NCBI RefSeq assembly: GCF_001563265.1
Contig: NZ_CP005085.1
Span: forward strand, 1-64,000
DNA from: Sphingobium sp. TKS
GTDB taxonomy: Bacteria > Pseudomonadota > Alphaproteobacteria > Sphingomonadales > Sphingomonadaceae
DNA: 64,000 nucleotides
Direction of reading: 5' to 3'
Shown: one piece after another, positions 1 through 8,880 of the stretch
How the letters are laid out: each line of letters starts with the position of its first letter
Position numbering within the stretch: the stretch's first letter is position 1
Notes under the pieces: generated by a model
Database searches by the model: none
Told to the model about the DNA's origin: nothing
What the model saw: only the letters and a program-made list of their open reading frames with translations
Program-made: the position numbers and the translations under genes

Positions 1-1164
1 ATGGATGACGAGCAAGCCCTAGATCACGCTGTAACGCCCTCCCCCACCGGCGATGACGCTTCTCCGGGACGGGCGATGCGGGTGGCTGCCGCCCTGCAGG
101 CAAAGGGCGGTGACGAGTTCGCCAAGCCCGGCAGCATCGTCGAGGTCAAGTTCGTCAAAGGCCAGTCGCTTAGCCTGACTGCTTCGCGTTTGCTTGCGCT
201 GATGATTTTGACCGCGGGCGGTGATGCCTGGGAGGACCGCCCGCACAAGATGCGAAAGGCGGACATTCGCCGCGGCCACAAGGGCAATGAGCGCATCTCG
301 GATATGCTTGAGGAATTGCACCGCACGCTTTTCGCGGTCGACGACAAGTCCTGGCGCGGCAAGAAGGCGACGCTGCGCTTTTCGCTTATCTCGTCGTCGC
401 GCGAAGAAGCGGAAGACGAAGAGGGCGCGGACGCTGGGTGGATCGAGTGGGAGTTCACGCCCGAAGCCCGAAAGCTGATCCAGGAATCGGAGACCTATGC
501 GGTCCTGAACCGCCAGGCGGTGCTCGGCTTCCGATCAACCTATGCGCTCAAGCTGTACGAGATCGGGGCGCTGAGGCTGCATAGGCGCCAGTCGCTCTGG
601 AAGGGCGACATGACGGCGCTGCGTGCGCTGCTCGGCATCGCGCCGGACGTCTACAAGGATTTCGCGCAGCTGCGCCGCAAAGTTCTCGAAAAGGCGAAGG
701 CCGAAATCGACCAGCTCGCCCATTTTCGCGTGGAGTGGCGGGAGATCCGCCAGGGCAGAACTGTCACCGAAATCGAATTCCGCTTTGAGCCCAAGGATGC
801 TCCGGCCCAAATCGCGACCGTGGATGAGATCGGTCGGCACTCTGCGGGCAGAAAGGCGCGGCGCGAGGACGAGGTGGAGACCGTTGCCGTCGAGGCTGTC
901 ACACAGGCGGCGGTGGCGGCCTTGGTGTCAAAGGATAAGGCTGGGGCAGGGGAGGTCACCTTCCCGAACGGCACGATCCGCTTTGGCTCGGACACGCTCG
1001 CGGCCATCGGCCGTTCGGCTGGCGGCGGTTGGGACATCGATCTCATTGCCGATGCCTATCGCGCGCAGATGGGCGAAAGGCTGGCGAAGCTCAAGGGCGC
1101 CAAGCTGATCGCATCCTGGACCGGCTTCTGCGAGAGTTTCCTGGCACGACGCGGGCGCCCCTGA
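1..1164 (+). CDS. repA: Replication initiator protein, Rep_3 type
   Basis: Plasmid replication initiator that would bind origin iterons and open the origin. The 387-residue protein has the two-winged-helix layout of the Rep_3 (RepB/RepE) family. The second half is most telling: a segment with YALKLYEIGALRLHRR near residue 180, an LRALLGI motif near 205, and a VLEKAKAEID/GRTVTEIEF block at about 225-260. The C-terminal 100 residues are less conserved. The ATG is the first base of the window, so a start further upstream cannot be excluded. parA and parB follow on the same strand. A palindrome begins 2 bases after the stop codon. The family is clear; the replicon type is not. Confidence 0.88.
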   Translation: MDDEQALDHAVTPSPTGDDASPGRAMRVAAALQAKGGDEFAKPGSIVEVKFVKGQSLSLTASRLLALMILTAGGDAWEDRPHKMRKADIRRGHKGNERISDMLEELHRTLFAVDDKSWRGKKATLRFSLISSSREEAEDEEGADAGWIEWEFTPEARKLIQESETYAVLNRQAVLGFRSTYALKLYEIGALRLHRRQSLWKGDMTALRALLGIAPDVYKDFAQLRRKVLEKAKAEIDQLAHFRVEWREIRQGRTVTEIEFRFEPKDAPAQIATVDEIGRHSAGRKARREDEVETVAVEAVTQAAVAALVSKDKAGAGEVTFPNGTIRFGSDTLAAIGRSAGGGWDIDLIADAYRAQMGERLAKLKGAKLIASWTGFCESFLARRGRP

Positions 1165-1165
1165 G

Positions 1166-1191
1166 CCGAAATTGCACCGGTGCAATTTCGG
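1166..1191. promoter_or_regulatory. 26-bp perfect palindrome between repA and parA
   Basis: A perfect 26-bp palindrome centred on ACC|GGT, with core AATTGCACCGGTGCAATT, lies directly after repA. The same 18-bp core recurs at 2572-2589 between parA and parB. Such a pair is expected for a partition operator or parS-like centromere site bound by ParB or by the HTH domain of ParA. This role is inferred from position only. Confidence 0.6.
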
Positions 1192-1200
1192 GGTGAACTG

Positions 1201-1216
1201 CCCCCAAGGGGTCAGG
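1201..1216 (+). repeat. CCCCCAAGGGGTCAGG direct-repeat unit
   Basis: A 16-bp unit in the repA-parA gap closely resembles two tandem units inside the 3' part of parB (3430-3463), with differences confined to the two bases after CCCCCAAG. It could be an initiator or partition-protein site. The function is unknown. Confidence 0.35.
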
Positions 1217-1359
1217 TTGCGAGGGGGCGCAAAAGGTCTGCGGCGCAGATTGGGCAAGTTTCGCCCTTCGGGCTGGGCCGACTTGCGAAAATCAGCCTTC
1301 GATTGACCTAAAAGTGCAAATTGAGCTATGCCCCCTCTAGTTTCGCAAGGGGGCCTCTC

Positions 1360-2562
1360 TTGGCTGCATCACTCGACATTGAGGGCACGCAGGACCTGCT
1401 GTCCGTCTCGACGCTCGCACAACGGACCAGCTCTGTCCTCGAGCGGCTCCGCGACTCCGCGCGGAGTGCCCGGGCGGACGAGCGGCGCGAGCCGACGTTC
1501 CCGATTGGCAAGGCCGCGGAACTGGTCGGCCGAACCGCGGCGGCCATTCGCGAGGCCGAGAAGGACGGCCGCTTGCCGCCGCCTCCGCGAACCGAGAATA
1601 ATCGGCGTGTCGGCTATACCCTGGCGCAGCTCAACGACATGCGCGGACTGTTCGGCACCCGGCCCTGGCGGGCCGCAACCGATCCCTGCTGCGTTATCGC
1701 GGTGCAGAACTTCAAGGGCGGGGTGGGGAAATCGACTCTTTCGGTGCACCTGGCCCAATATCTCGCGATCAAGGGCTACCGGGTGGCTCTCATCGATTGC
1801 GACAGCCAAGCGTCGGCAACCACGCTATTCGGCTATGTGCCCGACCTCGACCTGACCGAGGAGGACACGCTCTATCCATTCCTGCGGCACGACGACATGG
1901 AGTCGCTCGACTATGCCCTGCGCAAGACCCACTTCGACGGCCTCGAGCTTGTTCCGGCCAATCTGCGGCTGTTCCAGTCGGAATATGAAATCGCAGCGCG
2001 CATGGCGCGGGGGCAGGGGAACCTGATCGACCGCATGGCGCAAGGCATCGCGAGCATTGCCGATCGGTTCGATGTGGTGGTTCTCGATCCGCCTCCGGCG
2101 CTCGGCGCGATCTCGCTTTCGGTGCTGCGCGCGGCCAATGCGCTGGTGGTGCCGGTTCCGCCGACGGTGATGGACTTCTCGTCGACGGCGGCCTTCCTCG
2201 CCATGCTCGATGAGACCATAGAGACGCTGGCCGATCGCGGCTTGGCGCCGTCGCTGCAGTTCCTGCGCTTTGTGGCGTCCAAGGTCGATGAGAATAAGTC
2301 GATGCAGAAGGAACTGCTGAACCTGATGCGGACCCTTTTCGGTCACGCGATCGTCCGTACGCCGCTCAAGGATTCGGCCGAAATCGACAATGCAACGGCG
2401 CGGCTGATGACCGTCTACGAGCTGGACGGCCCGGTCACCAGTTCGACGGTGCGCAACCGCTGCCTTGCCTATCTTGATGGCGTGAACAGTGAAATTGAGG
2501 TCGACATTCGGTCGATGTGGCCGAGCCATTTGACGCGGCTTCGCAAGGAGGGACTCGCCTGA
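1360..2562 (+). CDS. parA: ParA-type partition ATPase with N-terminal HTH
   Basis: Walker-type ATPase that drives plasmid segregation with ParB. The deviant Walker A motif KGGVGKST follows an N-terminal domain of about 110 residues. That domain contains a MerR-like winged helix (FPIGKAAELVGRTAAAIREA, then a GYTLAQLNDMR segment), which makes this a type Ia ParA able to repress its own operon. The Walker A' motif is VVVLDPPPALG. I chose TTG at 1360 because AAGGGGG lies 6 bases upstream; an in-frame TTG at 1321 has no such site, and the first in-frame ATG falls after the HTH. Palindromes lie before and after the gene. Confidence 0.9.
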   Translation: MAASLDIEGTQDLLSVSTLAQRTSSVLERLRDSARSARADERREPTFPIGKAAELVGRTAAAIREAEKDGRLPPPPRTENNRRVGYTLAQLNDMRGLFGTRPWRAATDPCCVIAVQNFKGGVGKSTLSVHLAQYLAIKGYRVALIDCDSQASATTLFGYVPDLDLTEEDTLYPFLRHDDMESLDYALRKTHFDGLELVPANLRLFQSEYEIAARMARGQGNLIDRMAQGIASIADRFDVVVLDPPPALGAISLSVLRAANALVVPVPPTVMDFSSTAAFLAMLDETIETLADRGLAPSLQFLRFVASKVDENKSMQKELLNLMRTLFGHAIVRTPLKDSAEIDNATARLMTVYELDGPVTSSTVRNRCLAYLDGVNSEIEVDIRSMWPSHLTRLRKEGLA

Positions 2563-2571
2563 TGCGAGCAA

Positions 2572-2589
2572 AATTGCACCGGTGCAATT
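2572..2589. promoter_or_regulatory. Second copy of the par palindrome, parA-parB gap
   Basis: The perfect 18-bp palindrome AATTGCACCGGTGCAATT is identical to the core of the palindrome at 1166-1191. It lies in the 44-base gap between parA and parB, just upstream of the parB ribosome-binding site. The repetition on both sides of parA favours a partition-protein site over a terminator; no T-run follows. Confidence 0.6.
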
Positions 2590-2606
2590 CCGGGTAGAAG
2601 GGGTGG

Positions 2607-3623
2607 ATGATGAGCAAGAAGAACGCCAACTTCGCGGCTGATCTGGTCGCCGGAATCGACCCGGGGGCGCAAGCCCCAGCGGCGCGGCGCCCTGGCATCG
2701 GTGCGAGCGTGCTGGCGGGCCGGGAAAGCCGGCTTGCCGAATTGGCGACGGGCAGCGTCGTCTCGCGCACCCATGAGCTTGTCGATCCCGCGCGCTGCCG
2801 AATGTGGGCGGGGCATAACCGCGAATATGCGCTCCTCAATGAGGAGCGGTGCGCCGACCTCATCGAGAGCATCAAGGCGCAGGGCAAGCAAGAAATGCCC
2901 GCCATCGTTCGCCGCGTGAAGGACGATCCTGCCTTCGATTTCGAGGTGATTTGCGGCGCGCGCCGGCATTGGACGATCAGTTGGCTGCGCGCCCACAACT
3001 ATCCGGATTTCCGCTTTCTCGTCGATATCCGTAGCCTTACCGACGAGGAGGCCTTCCGTCTCGCTGACCTCGAGAATCGGGCGCGCGACGATCTCACCGA
3101 TCTGGAGCGCGCGCGCGACTATCTGCGCGCGCTCGACGCCTATTATGAGGGGCGCCAGAAGGTGATGGCCGAGCGGATCAATGTCACGGAAAGCTGGCTC
3201 AGCCGCTATCTCGACCTTGCCCGGCTGCCGGCGGAACTGATGGCGGCCTTCGCCCTTCCGCAGGATCTCAGGATCAAGCATGTCACCGCGATCAAGCCTC
3301 TCTTGAAACCGGAGGATCGGCGGCAGCGTGTGTTCGCCGAGGCGGGACGTCTCGCTCAGGTGCAGTCCGATCGCGCAGCACCGATGCCGGTCCCCGATAT
3401 CATACGCGCGCTCGCTCTGGCCGCCGATCCCCCCAAGAGGTCAGGATCCCCCAAGAAGTCAGGAAAGCCGGAAACGATCGTGTCCGAAGGGGGGAAACCA
3501 TTGCTGAAAGTGGAGGCGGTGGATCGTAAGGGTCTCAAACTTACCTTGCTCCCGCATGCCGGTGGTACGCGGGCTGAAGCGGAGGCCGCGTTGAAAGCGC
3601 TGCTCGATCAGCATTGGAGCTAG
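2607..3623 (+). CDS. parB: ParB-family partition protein
   Basis: Centromere-binding partner of ParA. The 338-residue protein shows the ParB/Srx nuclease-like N-terminal domain, with a GARRHW motif in the position of the GERR box and then LENRARDDLTDLERA. An HTH region follows (about residues 175-230, ERINVTESWLSRYLDLARLP). The C-terminal 70 residues would carry dimerisation. Two adjacent ATG codons (2607, 2610) sit behind a GAAGGGG ribosome-binding site. A codon-phased 18-bp tandem repeat near residue 275 encodes PKRSGS/PKKSGK. Confidence 0.9.
   Translation: MMSKKNANFAADLVAGIDPGAQAPAARRPGIGASVLAGRESRLAELATGSVVSRTHELVDPARCRMWAGHNREYALLNEERCADLIESIKAQGKQEMPAIVRRVKDDPAFDFEVICGARRHWTISWLRAHNYPDFRFLVDIRSLTDEEAFRLADLENRARDDLTDLERARDYLRALDAYYEGRQKVMAERINVTESWLSRYLDLARLPAELMAAFALPQDLRIKHVTAIKPLLKPEDRRQRVFAEAGRLAQVQSDRAAPMPVPDIIRALALAADPPKRSGSPKKSGKPETIVSEGGKPLLKVEAVDRKGLKLTLLPHAGGTRAEAEAALKALLDQHWS
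3430..3463 (+). repeat. Tandem 18-bp repeat in the 3' part of parB
   Basis: Two units, CCCCCAAGAGGTCAGG and CCCCCAAGAAGTCAGG, lie 18 bp apart inside parB and resemble the unit at 1201-1216. The period equals six codons, so they may simply encode a basic linker. The match to a noncoding copy upstream of parA makes a DNA-level role possible. Confidence 0.35.
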
Positions 3624-3687
3624 GACAATCTTCAGCGGTTCTGAGACGTGAGAGTTTTGTCTTCACATGTTGAATATGGACTGCCCT

Positions 3688-3851
3688 ATGACTGCAGCCT
3701 TCCAGGATGACATTCGCGAGAATGAGATCATCTCGCCCCGTCGTCTGGCGGAGCGCCTGCGCTTCTCCATGGCGCATTTGGCTCGCGTTGCTCGCCTGGA
3801 TCCTAAGGCCATGACTCTGTATCCCTCCGCCCCGACCGTGCAGATTAAACT
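3688..3851 (+). pseudogene. 5' part of a DUF2384 (MbcA/ParS-like) antitoxin gene, split by Tn3
   Basis: The reading frame from ATG 3688 encodes an HTH-like N-terminus (ENEIISPRRLAERLRFSMAHLARVARLD) typical of Xre/MbcA/ParS antitoxins. It enters the Tn3 inverted repeat at 3852. Joining codon 3847-3849 and bases 3850-3851 to base 7966 restores an uninterrupted frame of about 116 residues that ends at 8152. ATG 3667 is an alternative in-frame start. Confidence 0.7.
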
Positions 3852-3918
3852 GGCCCAGTCGGCCCGAAGCTGCGATTTTGGCCAGGTTGAAGAACGAACA
3901 CTGAACGCTTGATTGATT

Positions 3919-4791
3919 CTACCAGGACCGTTGCTGACCACCGACCTCGTAGATATCGGCTTCCATGGAGCAATTGTAGCTCTCTGCGATGTTGAACATC
4001 TCGGAGAGGAGGCTTTGGATTTCCTCATCAAGGGAAATGCCATCCGGATCGGGGTCATAGGCGACGGTCAGTTTGTAATCACAATTGCCGTTTTTTACCA
4101 TGGCGTAGTCGCGTTCCAGCATCGCCTCAATCCGCTCCCGAGCGGGTTTTCTACCTCTTCCACGCTTGTTGAAGTTCTCGATAATCAGATGCAGGGCGAT
4201 GCTGGCAGTGGGCGGCTTTTCCGGCAGTTTGGTCTGTGACGGAATAATGTCGAGCGCCCGATAGACGGTCATTCGTGAGACCTTCAGGTCGCGGGCAACG
4301 CGGGCCTTGCTGGCGCCGGCGGCAAGGCGACGGCGGATTTCATCGTCATCGACGTTCTTCTTCCGGCCTTTGTAAACGCCTTCGGCGCGCGCCGCTTCGA
4401 TCCCGGCGCGCTGACGATCCTTGATGAACTTCAGCTCCATATCGGCGACCATGCCGAGTATGGTGATGACCATTCGCCCCATGTCGCCCGCCGTCGTCAC
4501 CTCTGGCTCAAGGATGCGCAGCGAAGCTCCCTTTTCATCAAGCTCATGCACCAGGTTCAGGACATCGCGCGTGGAGCGGCCGAGCCGGTCGAGCCGCAGC
4601 ACGACCAGCTCGTCGCCGGTGTGCATAAACTGCATGATCGTTTCCAGTTCCGTGCGCCCGCTCCGCGAGGCCCCCGATCCGGTCTCGGAACGGATAATTT
4701 CGCAACCTGCATTCTTGAGGCGGCCAATCTGGATATCCAGATCCTGGTCCGTGGTGCTGACGCGGGCATATCCGATACGAGCCAAGTGCAA
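3919..4791 (-). CDS. tnpR: Serine resolvase with C-terminal extension, Tn3-type
   Basis: Site-specific serine recombinase that resolves Tn3 cointegrates. The N-terminal catalytic domain is clear: IGYARVSTTDQDLDIQ with the catalytic Ser, then LVVLRLDRLGRSTRDVL. The HTH falls near residues 150-185 (RRRLAAGASKARVARDLKVSRMTVYRALD). At 290 residues it is about 100 longer than classical resolvases. The extra C-terminus is rich in acidic residues and resembles the long resolvases known from ISXc5-like transposons. It lies downstream of tnpA on the same strand inside an element with intact ends. Confidence 0.88.
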   Translation of the reverse strand: MHLARIGYARVSTTDQDLDIQIGRLKNAGCEIIRSETGSGASRSGRTELETIMQFMHTGDELVVLRLDRLGRSTRDVLNLVHELDEKGASLRILEPEVTTAGDMGRMVITILGMVADMELKFIKDRQRAGIEAARAEGVYKGRKKNVDDDEIRRRLAAGASKARVARDLKVSRMTVYRALDIIPSQTKLPEKPPTASIALHLIIENFNKRGRGRKPARERIEAMLERDYAMVKNGNCDYKLTVAYDPDPDGISLDEEIQSLLSEMFNIAESYNCSMEADIYEVGGQQRSW

Positions 4792-4927
4792 AATCCGTCA
4801 CATTAGGGTGGCTCTTGCAGTGTATCGTCACATTGAGCGCAAACCCACCCTTTTGTGACAGACGAATGGTGTCACTCGGCCCTATCACTCTGGGGTGTAC
4901 CCAAATGTTATAGGCCGATCAGCCGCC
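4792..4927. other. Probable res site between tnpR and tnpA
   Basis: This 136-bp gap contains repeated CGTCACATT words (about 4796 and 4828) and inverted GTGAC/GTCAC words near 4855-4875. Such partly dyadic repeats are what resolvase subsites look like. Exact subsite borders cannot be set by eye. Confidence 0.45.
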
Positions 4928-7837
4928 TCACGCTGCAAGCCGTCCAAAATCAATCCGGTCGTTCAGGTCGAGGTCGAAGCGGCCATAAGGGTTCACATGA
5001 CTGTAGATCAACGGCGTGAGACCACGATAATCTTCCGGCGTCATCCGCCCCGCCCACTTCGGCTCAACCAGTACGGTCTGAAGCATGCGGGTGTTCACAT
5101 ACACCAGCGACGCTTGCAGGAGGTGTAGCGCCAGAACGGAGATTTCCTGCTCATGGATGCGGTTGGTGGCGATCTCGCCGCCCTTGCCGAAGAACACGAA
5201 ACCATTAGCGCCGTTCCAGTTCTCAACCACATTCAGCCCTTCGTGGATCTCGCGGCGGAATGCCTCCTGACGCAAATACCGGCATAGGAAGATTGTTTTG
5301 ACCGCGCGGCCGAGTTCACTCAGCGCCTTGTAGGTCGGGTGCATCACTTCGGCTCTGGCAAACCGGAGCAGGATCGCTTCCGGATCGGCGGTGCGCGATT
5401 GCATGGCAGCGGCATATTTGACCATTTCGTCATATTGTTGCTCGATCTCGTCCCAGTCGATCGGGCTGGAGAGGATCGGCAGTAAATTGGAAAGCCGCGT
5501 GCGCATGCCGGCTTGGGGAAGGGCCAGTTTCTGGCGTGCCACTGCTTTCAGCCGCGGGGCAAGCTCAAATCCAAGGAGTCGGCAGAACGCAAAGCCGACT
5601 GCGCTCTGGCCGTGGCTATCGACGTACTGGCGCTGGATTTCCATGTCGGTGCAATGGCGTAGCACGCCTTCGATCATGGAGGCGACCTCCGAGGAAGAGC
5701 ACCGCTTGAGCTGGGAATAAACGCAGGTCGCGCGCTTCTCCACATGCCAGTAGATCATGACGCCACGGCCGCCATAGCGGGCGTGCCATTCCGTCATCAG
5801 GTTGCGGTCCCACGCGCCGAACTTCGTTGAATCGGACGCGCATGCCGTGCCCGCATCTCCCCATACTGCGGCATTGCGGATTGCCAGTGTCGCGTTTGCT
5901 ACCCGCGCGCACGCCTCCCTCAGCGCTGGCGCGTGGATGAAACGGCGATGGACATGCAGCAATTCCTCGTAACTGACATCGGGTGTTGCGCCAGCGACCC
6001 GCTTGAGCCCGGCGTTCGTGCCCAAGCCATAGAGACACAGCAAAAGACGCTGAGCCAAGGCTGCTTTCGACAGGGTAACCCGCGAGGCCGACGTTTCGAA
6101 AGCATCCATCAATCCCGTGTCCAGAGCAGCCTCTTTCAACACGTCCAGCAGTCCGGTCATCGGCCAGCGCTGACCGATCTCGCTTTTGATCGAAGCGAGA
6201 CCCTTCGGTTCGGGCAAGGGCTTGAACGGTGTAATCGATATCCGGTTGTCGCCGCGCCACAGGAGCCGGACCTTGTCGTTTTGTGGAATATTGGCATTGA
6301 GGAGCAACAGTTCCCGTTCAAGCTCCTCCCGGATCGAGGCGCAAAACGCCTGCGCATCTGGCGTCAGGCTGAGGCCGGAATAGTACGCATCTCGCCTGAT
6401 CTCGAAGTCCTTGGGAAGATCGTCATCGGGATTGCGATAGCGATCCGCCCCGACCACCCAGATTTCTTTGGAGCGGATGCGGTCGCGCAGTTGCGTCAGG
6501 ACGCAAAGCTCATAGCTGATCCGGTTTACCCGCCCATCGTCATCAATGACGGAACTGCGCCATCGCGCTGGAATCACCTCATCGATCGGAACATCCTGCA
6601 ATGGCACGAAGCGGCATCCGCCATCCACCTTGCTCCTGATCCAGTCGAGGGCCGCCAGGACCGGCCGCCACACCGCGTTGTTCGACCGGAACTCAAGTAC
6701 GGAAAGCAGGCTTGGCAGCATGCGCCGGTAATGATTGGCCCAGGAACCACGCATCACCTTGTAGATGCGCCGGTCCAGAGCGCCCTTCGCATGGCTCTCC
6801 TTGACGATCGCCGCCAGCTTGGCCTTACCGGCGATCGGGAAAATGACATCGCAGATGCGCCCCGATGGTTCATTGATCGAGGCGCTGGCGATCTCGACCA
6901 GCAGGCGCTCCTTTCCATAGACCCGCTCGATGTCTTTCGCGATATCGCCCACCACCTTGCGTTTCGAGCGCGTTCCGATCTTGTGAACGGTTTCGATCAG
7001 CAGGTCGATCATCGCGTCAGTGAGTTGCGCCTCCCGCGACATTAGATAAATCGCATAAAGGCCGAGCTGTCGCGCCGGCGCATGCCGGCGCATCTCCGAG
7101 GCCTTTTCACCGGCAACGCGGCGAACAATCTGATCGACCCATGGCTTGCCCGTAGCCGTCAGGAGATCATGGGGAAGATCAAGTCTCTGGATAAAGGCGA
7201 GTTTCTCGGTCACGTCGAGAATGTTGTCGAGCGTTGCCTGTCCGGCGTCACCCTTCATCCTGTTGAATCCGGTCGAGCTGTCCGGATCGGCAAGCGAGGC
7301 TTCCAATAACGCCACCGCATCTGACGAAAGCCGATCACTGGCTCCGATCAGCCAGGTGTCCAGATAATCTTGCCGTTGTGAGCGAACGACACGTTCAAGC
7401 TCCTTGCGCGACGGCCCATAAATACGCCGGTCCCGGCACCACAGGAAAACATGCTCAAGCATGGCATTGATCGACTGGCCGCCCGGGCACAGCTCGCCAG
7501 CAATCCATTCCGTCAATTGCGCGCGATCCACCCGCTTCATGCGGTGATATCCAAGATGGATCAGGATCTCCGCACAATGCCGTCGTGCTGTCCGACTGGA
7601 AAAGTCATAACCGGCTATCTCGCCAGCCTCGACACCGAGTTGCTCGGCCAGATACGAGAGGCCATCGGTAGGGATTGAGCCGGGATCGATCGCGAAAAAC
7701 CCCAGGGAAGCGAAGAATTTCAGCTGCGCGGCGAGGCCAAGGCGCGTCAGGGCCGGCTTCGAATTTACAAAATCAATATCGGCAAAGCTCAGGCTCCATC
7801 GTCCGATCAAATCCCCGCCCGGAATACTCCGATCCAT
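4928..7837 (-). CDS. tnpA: Tn3-family transposase
   Basis: DDE transposase of about 969 residues, the normal length for the family. The catalytic triad is recognisable: the first Asp in [13 protein letters not shown], the second in [12 protein letters not shown], and the Glu in [14 protein letters not shown]. The N-terminal third carries the DUF4158-like DNA-binding region. ATG at 7837 is preceded by AGGGAG; a TTG one codon upstream is possible. It differs strongly from the Tn3 transposase at 38457-41348, so the window holds two separate Tn3 lineages. Confidence 0.93.
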   Translation of the reverse strand: MDRSIPGGDLIGRWSLSFADIDFVNSKPALTRLGLAAQLKFFASLGFFAIDPGSIPTDGLSYLAEQLGVEAGEIAGYDFSSRTARRHCAEILIHLGYHRMKRVDRAQLTEWIAGELCPGGQSINAMLEHVFLWCRDRRIYGPSRKELERVVRSQRQDYLDTWLIGASDRLSSDAVALLEASLADPDSSTGFNRMKGDAGQATLDNILDVTEKLAFIQRLDLPHDLLTATGKPWVDQIVRRVAGEKASEMRRHAPARQLGLYAIYLMSREAQLTDAMIDLLIETVHKIGTRSKRKVVGDIAKDIERVYGKERLLVEIASASINEPSGRICDVIFPIAGKAKLAAIVKESHAKGALDRRIYKVMRGSWANHYRRMLPSLLSVLEFRSNNAVWRPVLAALDWIRSKVDGGCRFVPLQDVPIDEVIPARWRSSVIDDDGRVNRISYELCVLTQLRDRIRSKEIWVVGADRYRNPDDDLPKDFEIRRDAYYSGLSLTPDAQAFCASIREELERELLLLNANIPQNDKVRLLWRGDNRISITPFKPLPEPKGLASIKSEIGQRWPMTGLLDVLKEAALDTGLMDAFETSASRVTLSKAALAQRLLLCLYGLGTNAGLKRVAGATPDVSYEELLHVHRRFIHAPALREACARVANATLAIRNAAVWGDAGTACASDSTKFGAWDRNLMTEWHARYGGRGVMIYWHVEKRATCVYSQLKRCSSSEVASMIEGVLRHCTDMEIQRQYVDSHGQSAVGFAFCRLLGFELAPRLKAVARQKLALPQAGMRTRLSNLLPILSSPIDWDEIEQQYDEMVKYAAAMQSRTADPEAILLRFARAEVMHPTYKALSELGRAVKTIFLCRYLRQEAFRREIHEGLNVVENWNGANGFVFFGKGGEIATNRIHEQEISVLALHLLQASLVYVNTRMLQTVLVEPKWAGRMTPEDYRGLTPLIYSHVNPYGRFDLDLNDRIDFGRLAA

Positions 7838-7960
7838 CAACCCACTCCCTATGATGGAGCGAACTGTCCTCTTCTATGATTTCCATCGTCAATACCGAAT
7901 GCCACGTTCCCAAAACGTTCTCCGACTTGGCCAAAATCGCAGCTTGGGGCCGACTGGGCC

Positions 7961-8152
7961 AAACTGGAGGAAATAGCCCGAGTTATAACGCGAGCGGCAG
8001 AACTTGCAGGCGAAGAAGGCAAGGCGGTTATCTGGTTCAAGCATCAACCCATTTCTGGAGTTGGGAAAACGGCCGCGGAATTGGTTGCGAATGGCGATAT
8101 CGATATCGTCATGGAAGATCTCGATCGTATGGCTGCCGGGGTCTATTCCTGA
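7961..8152 (+). pseudogene. 3' part of the Tn3-split DUF2384 antitoxin gene
   Basis: After the AAACT duplication the interrupted frame resumes as LEEIARVITRAAELAGEEGK and ends with TGA at 8150-8152. The C-terminus (WFKHQPISG...GKTAAELVANGDIDIVMEDLDRM) is the DUF2384/ParS toxin-binding domain of MbcA/Xre antitoxins. No cognate toxin follows on the same strand; the neighbouring RES toxin lies on the opposite strand with its own antitoxin. Confidence 0.75.
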
Positions 8153-8196
8153 CAGGCGTCACTCAAGGCCGAAAGGTTAGCTTGTCCGCAGGACCT

Positions 8197-8880
8197 TTAG
8201 GCGAATGTCTTCTTCTCGTAGACGGTGACAATCGCCCGGCCATCCCAAACGTAGCACAGGTGCCGCTCCTGTCGGCTGTTGGCGAGTAGGCGAGGGCGGA
8301 ACACCGCGGCGCACTCGCCGTCGGCGTCGCGCACGCTTTGGTACACGATGCCATCCGAACCTTGCTCACGCAGGTGCCGGCCAAGCGCCTGGCCGGCGGC
8401 ATAGCTGTCCGGGGCGTAGAGGGCAGGGCGTTCATCGCGCAGGCCGCGAATATCGTGGAGCATGGCGTCCAGGTCGACCGCGTAGACGCGCATGTCGAGT
8501 TCCTGCGCCGGTTCGTGGGTGTACGCCATGAAGCGGGTTCGGTGATGGCGCGTCTCGGCAACCGCAGTCTCGATGGTGCTGGCAGCGTAGAACAGCCCGA
8601 AACTGCCGTCACAGAACCGGCTGCCATCGGGATTTAGGTGGGTGAACGCTGCCATGATCGCCGATGTTCCGGGTCCCGATACGCGGTCCTCCGGTGGGAC
8701 GAGGGCGAGGTCCCCGACCTCGTCGCGAAGCCGGTCGTTGGTCATCGCCTCGATCGCATAGACCGCTTCCAGGTCGGCCGGATCCGCGACATCCTCAAAC
8801 AGCGATATGGGCGGGAACCGGCTTGCGACGATCCGGTAGCACGGTTGCCACCGCACTTGCGTCGTCGCAATGGCATCCAT
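8197..8880 (-). CDS. RES-domain toxin
   Basis: RES-family toxin; characterised members degrade cellular NAD+. The 227-residue protein contains the conserved Arg (WQPCYRIVAS), a Tyr in FGLFYAASTIETAVAET with the following Glu, and a Ser-rich segment near DGIVYQSVRD. Its start codon shares one base with the stop of the upstream antitoxin (TGATG on the minus strand), so the two are translationally coupled in the usual antitoxin-first order. It is somewhat longer than the minimal RES domain of about 150 residues. Confidence 0.87.
   Translation of the reverse strand: MDAIATTQVRWQPCYRIVASRFPPISLFEDVADPADLEAVYAIEAMTNDRLRDEVGDLALVPPEDRVSGPGTSAIMAAFTHLNPDGSRFCDGSFGLFYAASTIETAVAETRHHRTRFMAYTHEPAQELDMRVYAVDLDAMLHDIRGLRDERPALYAPDSYAAGQALGRHLREQGSDGIVYQSVRDADGECAAVFRPRLLANSRQERHLCYVWDGRAIVTVYEKKTFA

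Larger units (their letters stand above)
3852..7960 (-). mobile_element. Tn3-family transposon (tnpA + long resolvase), complete
   Basis: A 4109-bp element bounded by inverted repeats of about 45 bp with 4 mismatches (3852-3896 and 7916-7960; outer end GGCCCAGTCGGCCC). It is flanked on both sides by the 5-bp direct repeat AAACT (3847-3851 and 7961-7965), the hallmark of Tn3 transposition. It carries only tnpA and tnpR on the minus strand, with a 136-bp gap between them that should hold res. There is no cargo. The intact target duplication implies a simple, fairly recent insertion. Confidence 0.88.

Noticed and set aside
3667..3912. 81-residue gene after parB
   Set aside because: Its last 20 residues are the Tn3 inverted repeat; it is the 5' half of the interrupted antitoxin gene, not a complete small gene.
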